Assembly: GCA_018666155.1 (NCBI GenBank)
Contig: JABJAH010000011.1
Coordinates: 82,316-146,315 of the forward strand
From: Rhodospirillaceae bacterium
GTDB taxonomy: Bacteria > Pseudomonadota > Alphaproteobacteria > Rhodospirillales > Rhodospirillaceae
DNA: 64,000 bases
Reading direction: 5' to 3'
Part shown: positions 43,574 to 53,652 of the stretch, piece by piece
Numbering within the stretch: position 1 is the first letter of the stretch
Layout of the letters: each line of letters opens with the position of its first letter
Notes under the pieces: model-generated
What the model was told of the DNA's origin: nothing
Database searches by the model: none
Seen by the model: only the letters and a program-made list of their open reading frames with translations
Made by a program: the position numbers and the translations under genes

Positions 43574-44479
43574 CTACACATCCTCAAGACCGTCGACGTC
43601 GTCATCACCGGGGTCCGGCCCATCATCATCGGGTGCATCGTCGGCCAGGCCGTCCTCTTCTTCCTCTTCATCAATGATGAAGCGCTCATAGAGGCGGGTG
43701 ACAACGGTGTGCTCAATGTCATGGGTTTCGTGGTCTTCGCCCGCGGGCGACATCAGCCACTGCCATTCTAAATTATGGGCACGGGACGCAGAGTCTGGAA
43801 AATTCAAACCAGGGATCAAGTCGCGACGGCTGACTACACGATCACCGGCGAGCACAAAGCGTTCGGTATCGGTGATGACCGCCCCCACCCCCGTCGCCGT
43901 GTTGGCGATGGCATCGACGTGCGCCGCCATGATTTGCAGCGTCAGCCGGTCTTGATCAAATTCCGTTAAGTGGCGCGCGTGATCGAGATGAGCGCATATC
44001 GGTGGTGACAGGTGAGTGAGACAATTCACCGAGACGATCAGGTCTGCATCTTTCAAATGAGGAATCCGCGGTTCGGGCGCGGGGATCGAACCACCGGGGT
44101 AATCCCCTTCACCCATCATGGCAAAGATGCCCGTGACATCGCCGTAAAGTAGCTTGACGTTGAAATGTTTTTTCGCTTCAACGCGGACCTGAGGCATATG
44201 AAACATATCGACGAGATACACACGGTCGAACCGCTCCGCGAGTGAGCGCAAGGGCACTTCGAGCAACAGGCCGGACCCGAGCACGACAGCCGTGCCTTGT
44301 TTGGGACATTTGTCGGCGGCCTCAACAATAAAGGTGCGGCAACTGAGAATGTGGTCAGCCCAGGCGTGCTCATTCCGCTCGTGACGGAACTCAAGATCGA
44401 TCAATCGTTTGAGATAGCCGAATTTGCGCACCCGCTCCGGCGCAAATGTCGTCCAATAGCGGAACAGTTCCGCCAGCAT
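43574..44479 (-). CDS. Rossmann-type protein with strongly acidic C-terminal tail
   Basis: A 301-residue protein downstream of mutL. The middle (GTAVVLGSGLLLEVPLRSLAERFDRVYLVDMFHMPQVR, read in two segments) looks like a SAM-type nucleotide site with the acidic residue at the end of strand 2. DADLIVSVNCLTHLSPP is like motif IV of methyltransferases. The last about 30 residues are nearly all Asp/Glu/Gly/Pro. AGGGG lies 7 nt before the start. No family is recognised; methyltransferase is a guess from the fold pattern. Confidence 0.72.
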   Translation of the reverse strand: MLAELFRYWTTFAPERVRKFGYLKRLIDLEFRHERNEHAWADHILSCRTFIVEAADKCPKQGTAVVLGSGLLLEVPLRSLAERFDRVYLVDMFHMPQVRVEAKKHFNVKLLYGDVTGIFAMMGEGDYPGGSIPAPEPRIPHLKDADLIVSVNCLTHLSPPICAHLDHARHLTEFDQDRLTLQIMAAHVDAIANTATGVGAVITDTERFVLAGDRVVSRRDLIPGLNFPDSASRAHNLEWQWLMSPAGEDHETHDIEHTVVTRLYERFIIDEEEEEDGLADDAPDDDGPDPGDDDVDGLEDV

Positions 44480-44514
44480 GGCTTACCCCTCATCGTGTTT
44501 AGTCGGACCCGCGA

Positions 44515-46305
44515 TTAACGGCGGCCGAACAGCTTCTCTATATCGGTGAGTTTAAGCGTGACATAGGTCGGACGTCCATGGTTGCACTGCCCAGCGTGGG
44601 GGGTGTGTTCCATTTCTCTCAAGAGAGCATTCATCTCCGGGCCGCCAAGACGGCGGCCAGCACGGATAGAGCCGTGGCAGGCCATGGTGCCGCAGACATC
44701 GGCCATTTTGTCCTGCAGGGCGAGCGCTTCGCCTAAATCGGCCAGTTCATCGGCCAGATCTTTGACCAATCCCTGAACATCGGTGTCGCCGAGCAGCGCC
44801 GGAACCTCGCGGACCATCACCGCGCCTTCACCAAAAGCCTCCAAGACCAGGCCCAACTCAGCCAGTTCACCGGCCCGGGCGGCCAGACGCTGGGCCGACG
44901 CTTCATCGAGATCGACCACTTCGGGCAACAACAGCATCTGCCGGGCGACGCCGGTATCGGCCAACATAGCTTTCATGTGTTCGTAGACGAGGCGCTCATG
45001 GGCTGCGTGCTGGTCAACAATGACCAAGCCGTCACTGGTTTGCGCGACGATATAGGTTTCATGGACCTGCGCTCGAGCGACGCCCAACGGATAATCTTCA
45101 GCGGAGTCATCCATCGTTTCCGGATCGAAGGCCACCGCCGTCGGCGCGTCGTCGTAAGCGCTTTGACCTTCGGCCAGACCACCGCTCGGCAGCGGTGCCT
45201 GTGCTGCGCGTGCTGCGCTGAACAAAGATTGCGACGGTCGGGGCGGCAATGTCCCCGGCGTGATCGCACCGAGTGCGGCATTGCTGACGGTGGTCGAGGC
45301 CAGATGCCCGGCATCGGCCAAGGCATGCTTCAAGGCGCCAACAATCAGGCCGCGGACTTGGCCGGTGTCGCGAAAGCGCACTTCGGCCTTGGCTGGGTGC
45401 ACGTTGACATCCACCTCCCGCGGCGGGACATCGAGAAACAAAGCCAGGTACGGGTGGCGATTGCTGGCGAGAAAATCCTGGTAGGCGCCACGCACGGCCC
45501 CTTGCAACAACCGGTCACGCACCGGGCGACCGTTGACGAACATGTACTGGGCCAAGGCATTGCCGCGGTTATAGGTGGGCACACCGGCGTATCCGGTCAG
45601 ACGCAGACCGCCGCGATCTGCCGTGACCTTCACGGCGTTGGGGACGAAGTCCTTGCCCATGATGGCCCCCAGGCGGGCCAAACGGGCGTCGAACAAATCG
45701 CCGCCTTCCGCTTCTAATGACACACGCGCGCGACCATCGGCGGTCAGCGTGAACGCCACCGTCGGGTTGGCCATAGCCAGGCGCTCGATCGTGTCGACCG
45801 CATGATTGAGTTCGGTCCGGGCCGCCTTGAGAAACTTTAGCCGTGCCGGTGTCGCAAAAAACAAATCGCGCACTTCAACCCGAGTGCCTGGTGGATGCGG
45901 TGTCGGCACAGGCCCCTCACGACGCCCGCCTTCGACCCGGATGTACCAAGCACTGGTCGCATCCCGAGGGCGACTAGTGATGGTTAGCCGAGCAACAGCG
46001 CCGATAGACGGCAGCGCTTCGCCACGGAAACCAAAGAAACCGATTTCCGTCAGATCATCGTCGGGCAGTTTAGAGGTGGCGTGGCGTTCGATCGCGAAGG
46101 CCAATTCACGCTCGTCCATGCCGCGCCCATCATCGGCAACCACAATGAGCGAGCGACCGCCGTCGTTCATGGTGACGTCAACATGGCGGGCGCCAGCATC
46201 GAGGGCGTTCTCAACCAGTTCTTTCACTACCGACGCCGGACGCTCAACAACCTCACCGGCAGCGATCTGGTTGACCAGATTAGGCGGGAGTATGCGAACG
46301 GTCAT
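44515..46305 (-). CDS. mutL: DNA mismatch repair protein MutL
   Basis: A 596-residue protein from the ATG at 46305, which overlaps the pgi stop (ATGA); the longer frame to 46467 lies inside pgi. GHKL ATPase motifs are complete: [31 protein letters not shown] and [16 protein letters not shown]. The C-terminal domain has the nicking motif D431-Q-H-A-x2-E-x4-E, then [12 protein letters not shown] and CNHGRPT, so this MutL should be an endonuclease form, as in bacteria without MutH. It links MutS recognition to strand removal. Confidence 0.95.
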   Translation of the reverse strand: MTVRILPPNLVNQIAAGEVVERPASVVKELVENALDAGARHVDVTMNDGGRSLIVVADDGRGMDERELAFAIERHATSKLPDDDLTEIGFFGFRGEALPSIGAVARLTITSRPRDATSAWYIRVEGGRREGPVPTPHPPGTRVEVRDLFFATPARLKFLKAARTELNHAVDTIERLAMANPTVAFTLTADGRARVSLEAEGGDLFDARLARLGAIMGKDFVPNAVKVTADRGGLRLTGYAGVPTYNRGNALAQYMFVNGRPVRDRLLQGAVRGAYQDFLASNRHPYLALFLDVPPREVDVNVHPAKAEVRFRDTGQVRGLIVGALKHALADAGHLASTTVSNAALGAITPGTLPPRPSQSLFSAARAAQAPLPSGGLAEGQSAYDDAPTAVAFDPETMDDSAEDYPLGVARAQVHETYIVAQTSDGLVIVDQHAAHERLVYEHMKAMLADTGVARQMLLLPEVVDLDEASAQRLAARAGELAELGLVLEAFGEGAVMVREVPALLGDTDVQGLVKDLADELADLGEALALQDKMADVCGTMACHGSIRAGRRLGGPEMNALLREMEHTPHAGQCNHGRPTYVTLKLTDIEKLFGRR

Positions 46306-47927
46306 GATGGGGTCTTCGGCCTTTGTGCGAGATAAGCGTTTAGCAACCCCGCCGTCGAGGAGTCGTGCCCAGCGTCGGCACGGCCCACCGCGAGGTCCGA
46401 GAGCAGACGCGAGGCTAGCGCCTTCCCGAATTCCACCCCCCACTGATCGAAGGAGTTGAGTCCCCATAATGTCCCTTCCACGAATGTACGATGCTCATAC
46501 AACGCGATCAGGGCACCGAAGGTTTCCGGCGTGAGGGACTCCAAGAGGATAGTGGTGCTTTGGCGGTTGCCGGGACAGGCTTTGTGGGGAACGAGGTTTT
46601 TCCCAGAATTCTGGGGTATTTCGTCGGAAGTAAGGCCACGCATAAGAGCCTCAGACTGGGCAAAAGCGTTGGCCACTAAAATATCCCGGTCGCCTTCACC
46701 CTGCCCGTCTAGCGCGACTATAAATTCAACCGGTACAACTTTTGGTGATTGGTGAATTTGCTGCATAAACGAGTGCTGACTTTCCGCACCGGAGCCGCCA
46801 AACACGATCGGGGCCGTCCTAAAAGACACATCCCCACCGTCGACGCGCACACCCTTGCCGTTGCTTTCCATCATCAACTGCTGGAAGTGAGCCGGCAACA
46901 AACGAAGGCGATGGTCATAGGGCAAGACAGCTAGCGCTGTCGTATTCCAGAAATCTTGGTTCCAGATACTGAGCAGAGCCATCAGCACCGGTACGTTTTC
47001 CGCTAGTGGCGCCATTTCGAAATGCTGATCCATGGCGTGGGCGCCAGCCAACACACGTTGGAATATTTGCGGCCCACAGGCCAACGCCAATGACAATCCA
47101 ATCGCCGAGCACAAAGAATAGCGGCCACCAACCCAATCCCACAAAGGGAAGATGGCGTCATCTGTGATGCCAAACTCAATGGCAACGGGCGGCTCAGCGG
47201 TGACGGCGACAAAGTGATCCGCGACGCCCGCCTCACCCAACGCATCGATCAGCCAGCGTTTAGCATGATCAGCGTTGGTCATGGTTTCCCGGGTCGTAAA
47301 ACTCTTAGAGCAAACAATAAACAGGGTGCGCTCGGGTGTTGCTGCAGCCAACGCGTCTTCGAGGGCAACGCCATCAACGGTGGCGACAAACTCGACCGCC
47401 AATTCTGAAACGGCGTGATCGGCAAGCGCGGTCACCGCGCAGCGTGGGCCGAGGTCGGACCCGCCGATGCCGATATTGATCACGCGGTCAAAACGCTCAC
47501 CGGTATGGCCTGTTCGTTGCCCGTCAACAACGTGACCAGCGAACGCAAGCATACGACCACGCGCGTATTTGAGTTGGACGGAGACGTCCTCGCCATCAAC
47601 CACATAAGAGCGATCGGTCGGATCACGCAGGGCAACGTGTAGTGCCGCCCGGTCTTCTGTGACGTTGACCTTATCTCCGGCAAACAATCCGGCCCGCTGG
47701 CCTTCCACATCCATGGCTTCAGCCAAGTCGAGCAGTAGCGGCAAAGTCTCATCGTCCAGATGCTGCTTGGATAGGTCGACGGTCAGGCCCGCGACGGACC
47801 AGGACAGGCGATCAAACCGAGTGGTGTCCTGTTCGAACCGACTGCGCAAGGATACAGTGGCCATCGTATTCCTGTGCCGGGTAAGGGCCGCCCAGGCATC
47901 CGTCAGAGTTGGGTCAGGAACAGTCAT
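46302..47927 (-). CDS. pgi: Glucose-6-phosphate isomerase
   Basis: A 541-residue enzyme that interconverts glucose-6-phosphate and fructose-6-phosphate. [50 protein letters not shown] and the catalytic-loop [18 protein letters not shown] are diagnostic. Near the end, [15 protein letters not shown] completes the family signature. Length is normal. Its stop overlaps the mutL start, which couples the two genes. It is downstream of the M16 peptidase pair. Confidence 0.96.
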   Translation of the reverse strand: MTVPDPTLTDAWAALTRHRNTMATVSLRSRFEQDTTRFDRLSWSVAGLTVDLSKQHLDDETLPLLLDLAEAMDVEGQRAGLFAGDKVNVTEDRAALHVALRDPTDRSYVVDGEDVSVQLKYARGRMLAFAGHVVDGQRTGHTGERFDRVINIGIGGSDLGPRCAVTALADHAVSELAVEFVATVDGVALEDALAAATPERTLFIVCSKSFTTRETMTNADHAKRWLIDALGEAGVADHFVAVTAEPPVAIEFGITDDAIFPLWDWVGGRYSLCSAIGLSLALACGPQIFQRVLAGAHAMDQHFEMAPLAENVPVLMALLSIWNQDFWNTTALAVLPYDHRLRLLPAHFQQLMMESNGKGVRVDGGDVSFRTAPIVFGGSGAESQHSFMQQIHQSPKVVPVEFIVALDGQGEGDRDILVANAFAQSEALMRGLTSDEIPQNSGKNLVPHKACPGNRQSTTILLESLTPETFGALIALYEHRTFVEGTLWGLNSFDQWGVEFGKALASRLLSDLAVGRADAGHDSSTAGLLNAYLAQRPKTPS

Positions 47928-48011
47928 GACAATCAGCAGGTCCGCGTTTCAGGTCTTGTGGGCAGGTCTGGGCCTTCACTGTACCAGCAGCCCTAGAAAA
48001 TTGCGAAACCG

Positions 48012-49343
48012 CTAGCCGCCGCTGTTTTCAACCCCAACCGGCTGGCCGACAACGATCACTGATAGTTCATCAGGCTTATAGAGACTGCCGGCAACGCGGC
48101 GCACATCCTCTAACGTGATCGAGTCGATATAGTCGTTGCGGCGATCTAGAAAATCGAGGCCAAGGTCATCCCGCTGAACGGCGACAAGCGTGCTGGCAAT
48201 ACGCCCGGATGAGGTAAAGCGCAGTGGCCATGAGCCGGTGATGTACAACTTGGCGCCCTCAAGCTCATCGGCCGTCGGACCGTCAGCCTGGAACTTGCGC
48301 CACTCGTCACGAATGACCGCGATACTTTCCGCCACTGACTCATTGCGGGTACCTACGGACGCGATCATGAAGGGCGCTGACTCATAAGGAACCAAACTGG
48401 TGTTTACGCCATAAGCCAGGCCGCGCTTCTCACGCACTTCGTCCATCAGACGCGAGGCAAAGGACCCGCCGCCAAGAATGTAATCGGCGACCAACGCGGT
48501 GTACCAATCCGGATCTGTACGCGCCAATCCGGGCTGCGCCATGTAGACCGTGCTTTGCGGCACCGCTTTATCGACCACGACCGTTCCCACATAGGTCACC
48601 GCCGTATCGGGCACACGCCATTCCGTATCGATAGCGTCTGGAAGATGCACGAACACTTCGTCGAGGCGCCTGCGCAATTGCCGGGGCGTGATGTCACCGG
48701 CAACGCCAACGATGAGTCGATCTTTGGCAAACCGCTGCGCGGTGTAGGACGCGAGATCATCCGCGGTGATGGACTGGATCGTTTCAGGTGTTCCATTTGA
48801 GGGACGCCCATAGGGATGATCTGGAAAAATTTCTGCAAACATGGTGTCGCGAGCGATGCGGCCTGGGTTTTCCGCACTGCGGGCCAGGCTGACTAAAATC
48901 TGGCGGCGGATGCGCTCCACCGGCTCCTCGTCAAAGCGGGGTGCCGACAAGGCCAGTGCCATTAACCGAAAGGCTTCGTCGGCGTTCGCCTTGATGGTCG
49001 TGACCGACCCAGAAAAAGAATCCGTGTTGGCACTAAAGCTGAGGCGGATCGCCTTGTCCTGCAATGTCGATTGAAACGCAAAGGAATCGAGATCACCCGC
49101 ACCCTCGTCGAGCAGTCCGGCGGCCATTGCCGACAAACCAAGCTTGTCGGCCGGATCGATGCTTGACCCACCACGAAACTCGAAGCTGAACGCAATGATT
49201 GGATTACTGTCATCCTGCGCCAGATAGGCGGTGATGCCGTCGCGGGTTTTGACCTCCTGCACATCAATGGCTGAGACAGCCATTGAAAACACGAGGGCGC
49301 CGACAAGCGCACCCGCTGCGATAAACCGTTGGGCGTACATCAT
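48012..49343 (-). CDS. M16 family peptidase-like protein lacking HxxEH (inactive partner)
   Basis: A 443-residue exported protein with a signal peptide (about residues 1-25). It has the two-domain M16 fold (FSFEFRGGSSIDPADKLGLSAMA, FDEEPVERIRRQIL, PYGRPSNGTPETIQSIT, FASRLMDEVREKRGLAYGV). Where M16 enzymes have HFLEH, this one reads GLSAMAAGLLDEG, so the zinc site is absent. This matches the inactive subunit of bacterial heterodimeric M16 pairs. Its start overlaps the stop of the active partner (TGATG). Confidence 0.92.
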   Translation of the reverse strand: MMYAQRFIAAGALVGALVFSMAVSAIDVQEVKTRDGITAYLAQDDSNPIIAFSFEFRGGSSIDPADKLGLSAMAAGLLDEGAGDLDSFAFQSTLQDKAIRLSFSANTDSFSGSVTTIKANADEAFRLMALALSAPRFDEEPVERIRRQILVSLARSAENPGRIARDTMFAEIFPDHPYGRPSNGTPETIQSITADDLASYTAQRFAKDRLIVGVAGDITPRQLRRRLDEVFVHLPDAIDTEWRVPDTAVTYVGTVVVDKAVPQSTVYMAQPGLARTDPDWYTALVADYILGGGSFASRLMDEVREKRGLAYGVNTSLVPYESAPFMIASVGTRNESVAESIAVIRDEWRKFQADGPTADELEGAKLYITGSWPLRFTSSGRIASTLVAVQRDDLGLDFLDRRNDYIDSITLEDVRRVAGSLYKPDELSVIVVGQPVGVENSGG

Positions 49344-50698
49344 CAGACGCCTCCCTCTGGCAATAAGACGCCGGTTCCAGTCGGCGCCTCTGTCAGCAAC
49401 GCGCGAGCAGCTGCGTTGACCTGTTCGGTGCTCACATCAGAGACACGCTCCGGCCAGGCTTCGATCTCATCTAAAGTCATGCCAACCGCAAGAAGAGCGC
49501 CGACCGTCCGGGCTGCTGACGTCGGCGAGTCTTTGGCGTAAATCACTTCGGCTTGCAGGCGGGTCTTGGCGCGTTCCACTTCGTCGTCCGACAGACCTTC
49601 TGCCACCAACGTTGCGAGCTCGGCATCGACCGCCTCTTCTAAGGCGCCGACATCAACGCCAGGGCTTGGTGAAACAGAGACGACGAAGCGCCCCCAACTC
49701 ACCGCATCATCGAGATAGAAAGCGCCGGCGGAGGCGGCAATGGTCTGTTCGACCACCAACGCCTGATACAGCCGACTGGTCGACCCGCCGCCGAGGATTT
49801 CACTGAGCACTTGCAGCGCGTATGTGTCTTGCAACTCACCAACGTTAACGCTTGGCGCGATGTAGGTGCGCGACCAGCGCGGCTGCTGCACACGTGGATC
49901 AGTCATCGTGACGCGCACGTCTGCCGCTTGGGGCAGAAACGTTGAGCGCTCCCGTGACGTGACCGACTCAACCGGCTCAATCTTTCCATAGGTCGCTTCG
50001 GCTAAGGGGCGCAATTGTTTGGCAGTGATGTCACCGGCGACAACAAGAATGGCGCTCTTTGGTGCATACCACCGGCGATAAAAATCGAAGGCATCGTCGC
50101 GATTGAGGGCTTGGATTTCTTCTTCCCAACCGATGACTGGCGTACCGTAACGATTGGTCACCCACAGAGCCGCATCAAGGCGTTCCGACATGATCGACGC
50201 CGGACGACTATCGACGCGCATGCGACGCTCCTCCAGCACCACGTCCCGCTCGACCCGCACATCCTCTTCACTAAGGATAAGGTTGCGCATGCGGTCGGCC
50301 TCTAGCTCCATCATCTTAGGCAGACGGTCAGCCGCAACATTTTGGTAGTACGCCGTGTAATCGTAGGAGGTGAAGGCGTTCTGCTGCCCACCGTTGCGGG
50401 CAACCAGGTCCGTGATCTCGCCCGCCGGATAGGTCGGCGTACCCTTAAACATAAGGTGCTCAAGAAAGTGGGCGATGCCCGCTTTGCCAGGTTGTTCATC
50501 GGCGGACCCGACCTTGTACCAGACCATGTGGCTAACGATGGGGACTCGGTGGTTGGGGATCACCACCACCTGCATGCCATTATCGAGCATGAAGGATTCG
50601 GCGCCAAAGACATCAGCGTGCGCCATTCGGCCCTGTGTCATTGCCGCAATTGCGACAGTGGCTGCAAAAACGGCGCGTAAGAGCCCGACAGATCGCAT
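49343..50698 (-). CDS. M16 family zinc peptidase (active partner)
   Basis: A 451-residue exported peptidase. The ATG at 50698 is chosen because AAGGA lies 7 nt upstream; in-frame codons at 50704 and 50716 would put that Shine-Dalgarno inside the gene. A signal peptide ends near AHA. H77-F-L-E-H81 is the inverted zinc motif, with the downstream Glu in MMELEADRMRNL. The second domain has SEILGGGSTSRLYQALVVEQ. It sits beside an HxxEH-less partner, as in the bacterial pairs related to mitochondrial processing peptidase. Substrates are unknown. Confidence 0.94.
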   Translation of the reverse strand: MRSVGLLRAVFAATVAIAAMTQGRMAHADVFGAESFMLDNGMQVVVIPNHRVPIVSHMVWYKVGSADEQPGKAGIAHFLEHLMFKGTPTYPAGEITDLVARNGGQQNAFTSYDYTAYYQNVAADRLPKMMELEADRMRNLILSEEDVRVERDVVLEERRMRVDSRPASIMSERLDAALWVTNRYGTPVIGWEEEIQALNRDDAFDFYRRWYAPKSAILVVAGDITAKQLRPLAEATYGKIEPVESVTSRERSTFLPQAADVRVTMTDPRVQQPRWSRTYIAPSVNVGELQDTYALQVLSEILGGGSTSRLYQALVVEQTIAASAGAFYLDDAVSWGRFVVSVSPSPGVDVGALEEAVDAELATLVAEGLSDDEVERAKTRLQAEVIYAKDSPTSAARTVGALLAVGMTLDEIEAWPERVSDVSTEQVNAAARALLTEAPTGTGVLLPEGGV

Positions 50699-50844
50699 GG
50701 ACATTTCCTTCACCAAAACTGCTTTCTCAACAGCCTATTTGGACTGCCTAACGGAAGGGGTCAACAGCGAGACAGGCCCCAGCCGTTCACTTTGCCGCGG
50801 GCTCCTTGTAGGGTCCGGTCAAACGACCGACCGATGGGGACCCA

Positions 50845-52611
50845 ATGCAACTGCCAATCTTTCAAACGGTCAAAGAAATCCTAGACTACTGCTGGGAAAA
50901 GCGACGCATCGCACTGGCCCATGCCGTGGTTCCGGTCTCTCTTGTGGTGGTCGCGAATCTAGCGGCCTGGCAGATGGGCCTCGACGTAACGAATTTTAAA
51001 AGCCCGGCTTTCGCTGCCCTCAACGTTATCAGCGCCATCGTCTTCCTGCCCCTCACCGTGACTTGGTATCGCATGATTATTCTGGGCCAAGGCGATATGG
51101 CTGGCCGCCCACTCTTCAAATTCACGAGTCTTGAGGGCCGGTTACTGGGCTGGCAGATCGCCATCGCGCTGATCGTCTTCGCGGTTGCCGGGGGCGGGAT
51201 TCTTGTGGTCGGCGCCATCGTCGGTTTGGTGGCGACAGCGAGCGCCGCCGCCGGCCAAATGCTCTCGGCTGTTCTTCTCGGCGTATGGGCCATCGTCATC
51301 GTTGCCGTGGCCTGTCGTTTGTCATTGGTCCTGGCCATGACGGCAACGGACCGACCGGCGGTTCTCAGTGAAGCCTGGGCACAAACCCGCGGTCTTGGCG
51401 GCCATATGGCGGCAATTTTTATCCTCTGTATTTTTTGCGCGCTGTTGTTGCTTATCCCGATGCAGCTGGCCGTCGCGACCGTTGTTGCCCTGGTCAGTGT
51501 TGTTTCAGAAGGATTCGCTGAAAATGGCGGTGTGATTCTGGGAACGATTGTCGGCGCGCTTGGCAGTTTGATGGTCCTGGTTTTCCCGACGACATTGTTT
51601 GGGTTTGTCTACAACCGCATTTCCCAGACCATGGGGACCGATAAAAGTAACGGGCAAAGCAATGATCAAGCTGAACGCCAAAGCGATGGCGCCGAAGTCG
51701 GACCTCTGCAGCACGGTGACTTGACGGACGAAGTCGACACCACACTGAAAGAGCTTGCCGATTACATGCGTGACAAACCAAAAGAGACGGCCACTGACAT
51801 GCGGCTGATGCTCGACGGTTTTTTTGCGCGCTTTGCTATGCCAGATGATGTGGCGGTCGAAGACGTCGAAGTCGGAGAGGTTGCAGGACGGTGGATCACA
51901 GCCGCAGGCTCAAATCCCGATCGTGTCATCCTCCTGCTCCATGGCGGCGGCTTTAGCGCCGGTAGTCTGACGTCGCATCAACGTCTGGGCGCGGATCTCA
52001 GCTCGGCCTGTGGCACACGTGTCCTGCTGATTGAATACCGCCTTGCCCCCGAGCACCCCTTTCCGGCTGGGCTGGATGACTGCGTGTTGGCTTATCGATG
52101 GCTGCTCGACCAAGGATTCAAACCAGGACATCTCGCCATAGCGGGTGACTCAGCAGGCGGCGGTTTGGCAGTCTCGACGGCATTGTGCCTCAAGGAAGAC
52201 GGCCTCGATCAACCGGCAGCGCTGATCGCTTTGTCGCCCTGGGTCAACATGGCCTGCGACGGCGAAACCATGGATAGCAAAGCCAAGGATGATCCAGTGG
52301 CAACCCAAGCTAGCTTGCTCCGCGCAGCAAATGATTATCTGAACGGCCACGACAACAAAGACCCTTTGGTCTCGCCAGTTTTTGGCGACCTTCGCGGCCT
52401 GCCACCCCTGTTCATTCAGGTCGGCAGCCGTGAAATACTGCTCGATGATAGCCGTAAGCTAGCGGTGCGCGCCCGCGCTGACGACGTGCCCGTTCGCCTT
52501 GAAGAATGGCCGGGATTATTTCACGTTTGGCATATGATGGCAGACTGGTTGACCGATGGTCGCCGCGCCATTGCCGGTGTTGGCGCATTTGTCCGGCGAC
52601 ACATGGGTTAA
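50845..52611 (+). CDS. Fusion of a multi-pass membrane domain and an HSL-type alpha/beta hydrolase
   Basis: A 588-residue protein in two parts. Residues about 20-265 hold five or six hydrophobic segments (e.g. IALAHAVVPVSLVVVANLAA, QIAIALIVFAVAGGGILVVG, AIFILCIFCALLLLIPMQLA). A polar linker follows, and from about 345 a hormone-sensitive-lipase-type hydrolase with H366-G-G-G (oxyanion hole), G-D-S436-A-G-G (nucleophile elbow), EYRLAPEHPFPAGLDD, and the late Asp (LLDDS) and His (FHVWH) of the triad. Its GGGGA Shine-Dalgarno fits the ATG. It is divergent from the M16 pair and interrupts the usual DUF3035-M16 adjacency. A membrane-tied esterase is inferred. Confidence 0.88.
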   Translation: MQLPIFQTVKEILDYCWEKRRIALAHAVVPVSLVVVANLAAWQMGLDVTNFKSPAFAALNVISAIVFLPLTVTWYRMIILGQGDMAGRPLFKFTSLEGRLLGWQIAIALIVFAVAGGGILVVGAIVGLVATASAAAGQMLSAVLLGVWAIVIVAVACRLSLVLAMTATDRPAVLSEAWAQTRGLGGHMAAIFILCIFCALLLLIPMQLAVATVVALVSVVSEGFAENGGVILGTIVGALGSLMVLVFPTTLFGFVYNRISQTMGTDKSNGQSNDQAERQSDGAEVGPLQHGDLTDEVDTTLKELADYMRDKPKETATDMRLMLDGFFARFAMPDDVAVEDVEVGEVAGRWITAAGSNPDRVILLLHGGGFSAGSLTSHQRLGADLSSACGTRVLLIEYRLAPEHPFPAGLDDCVLAYRWLLDQGFKPGHLAIAGDSAGGGLAVSTALCLKEDGLDQPAALIALSPWVNMACDGETMDSKAKDDPVATQASLLRAANDYLNGHDNKDPLVSPVFGDLRGLPPLFIQVGSREILLDDSRKLAVRARADDVPVRLEEWPGLFHVWHMMADWLTDGRRAIAGVGAFVRRHMG

Positions 52612-52659
52612 GACCCCAAACAGACGCATCGTAATTTAGAGAACAAGAGGAGAGACCCC

Positions 52660-53652
52660 ATGGGAGAAATAGTTGCAGTTGACGGCAGCCCCCTGAACGT
52701 TGCTGTGATTGGTGTCGAGGATATGAGTGCGTCGTTGCATTTTTATCGCGACCTGATCGGCCTCACCGCCCATGACCCGGTCACTTGGTCTGGCTCAGAC
52801 TTTGAAACCTTGTGGCATTTACCGGCTGGCGCGTCCGCCGAAGCCGTTTTCTGCGAGCTGCCCGACTGCCCGGTTGGCCGTGTTTTACTGCTCGATTTCG
52901 GCGACGTTGCCAAGCAACACATTCGCCCCGCCGATACACCGCGCGCGATCGGCTTGGTCAATCTCAATTTCTACACAGACGATATTCGCGCCGACACCAA
53001 GAAATTACAGGCAGAAGGGTATCGGTTCTGGTCGGAACCAACATTCTACGAAATGTCAGACTCCCAAGGAGCGCCAACAGAAGTGGTGTTTGATGGTCCT
53101 GATTCCGTCGCTATCAACTTTGTTGAACTCACCGGGGACGACCCCAACACCCGGGTCGGACAGATGCGCGCTTATGTGCGTGACCATGGTCGCACTCCAA
53201 CGGGATTCACGCCGGTGGTCACCACATCGCACTGCGTTGCCGACATGGATAAGGCCGTGTCTTTTTATGAAGATGTTTTAAAGAACGGCGTGCTGATCGA
53301 TGAAATTTTTGATCGCCCCGAGGTCAACAGATTCTTGAACATTCCCGAAGACGGGCGCACCGCAATCAAGTTTATGCAAGGCAATCACATGTTTGGCAAA
53401 ATCGCGCTGTCTATGCCTTTGAACTACGAATGCCGCGACCTCACGCCTGAGGCGCACGCCCCCAACACCGGATACATCGCGCAAATGTTCGAGGTCAAAG
53501 ATCTCGATTACGCCATAAAAGAAAGTGCGAAGTTGGGTGCAGAGACCTATGCGCCAACGGGCCGATACGACGTGCCGGGACTAGGGCCGGTCGACGCGAT
53601 TACGGTGCGCAATCCAGGCTCTGGCGCGCTGCAGGTGATCTTTAAGGCCTAG
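52660..53652 (+). CDS. Two-module VOC family protein
   Basis: A 330-residue protein with two VOC halves. The first starts NVAVIGVEDMSASLHFYRDLIGL and contains IGLVNLNFYTDDI and GPDSVAINFVEL. The second starts VVTTSHCVADMDKAVSFYEDVL and ends with VDAITVRNPGSGALQVIF. Two fused modules occur in extradiol dioxygenases and in glyoxalase-like lyases; the metal set is not clear enough to choose. A strong AGGAG lies just upstream. Its stop codon shares CTAG with the convergent DUF3035 gene, and it follows the hydrolase fusion by 48 nt, so the two probably form one transcript. Confidence 0.86.
   Translation: MGEIVAVDGSPLNVAVIGVEDMSASLHFYRDLIGLTAHDPVTWSGSDFETLWHLPAGASAEAVFCELPDCPVGRVLLLDFGDVAKQHIRPADTPRAIGLVNLNFYTDDIRADTKKLQAEGYRFWSEPTFYEMSDSQGAPTEVVFDGPDSVAINFVELTGDDPNTRVGQMRAYVRDHGRTPTGFTPVVTTSHCVADMDKAVSFYEDVLKNGVLIDEIFDRPEVNRFLNIPEDGRTAIKFMQGNHMFGKIALSMPLNYECRDLTPEAHAPNTGYIAQMFEVKDLDYAIKESAKLGAETYAPTGRYDVPGLGPVDAITVRNPGSGALQVIFKA

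Noticed and set aside
44977..45717. 246-residue frame antisense to mutL
   Set aside because: Shadow of mutL, Cys/Arg-rich without domain.
46306..46467. N-terminal extension of the mutL frame
   Set aside because: It lies within pgi; the family starts at the MTVRIL block and the ATGA overlap supports 46305.
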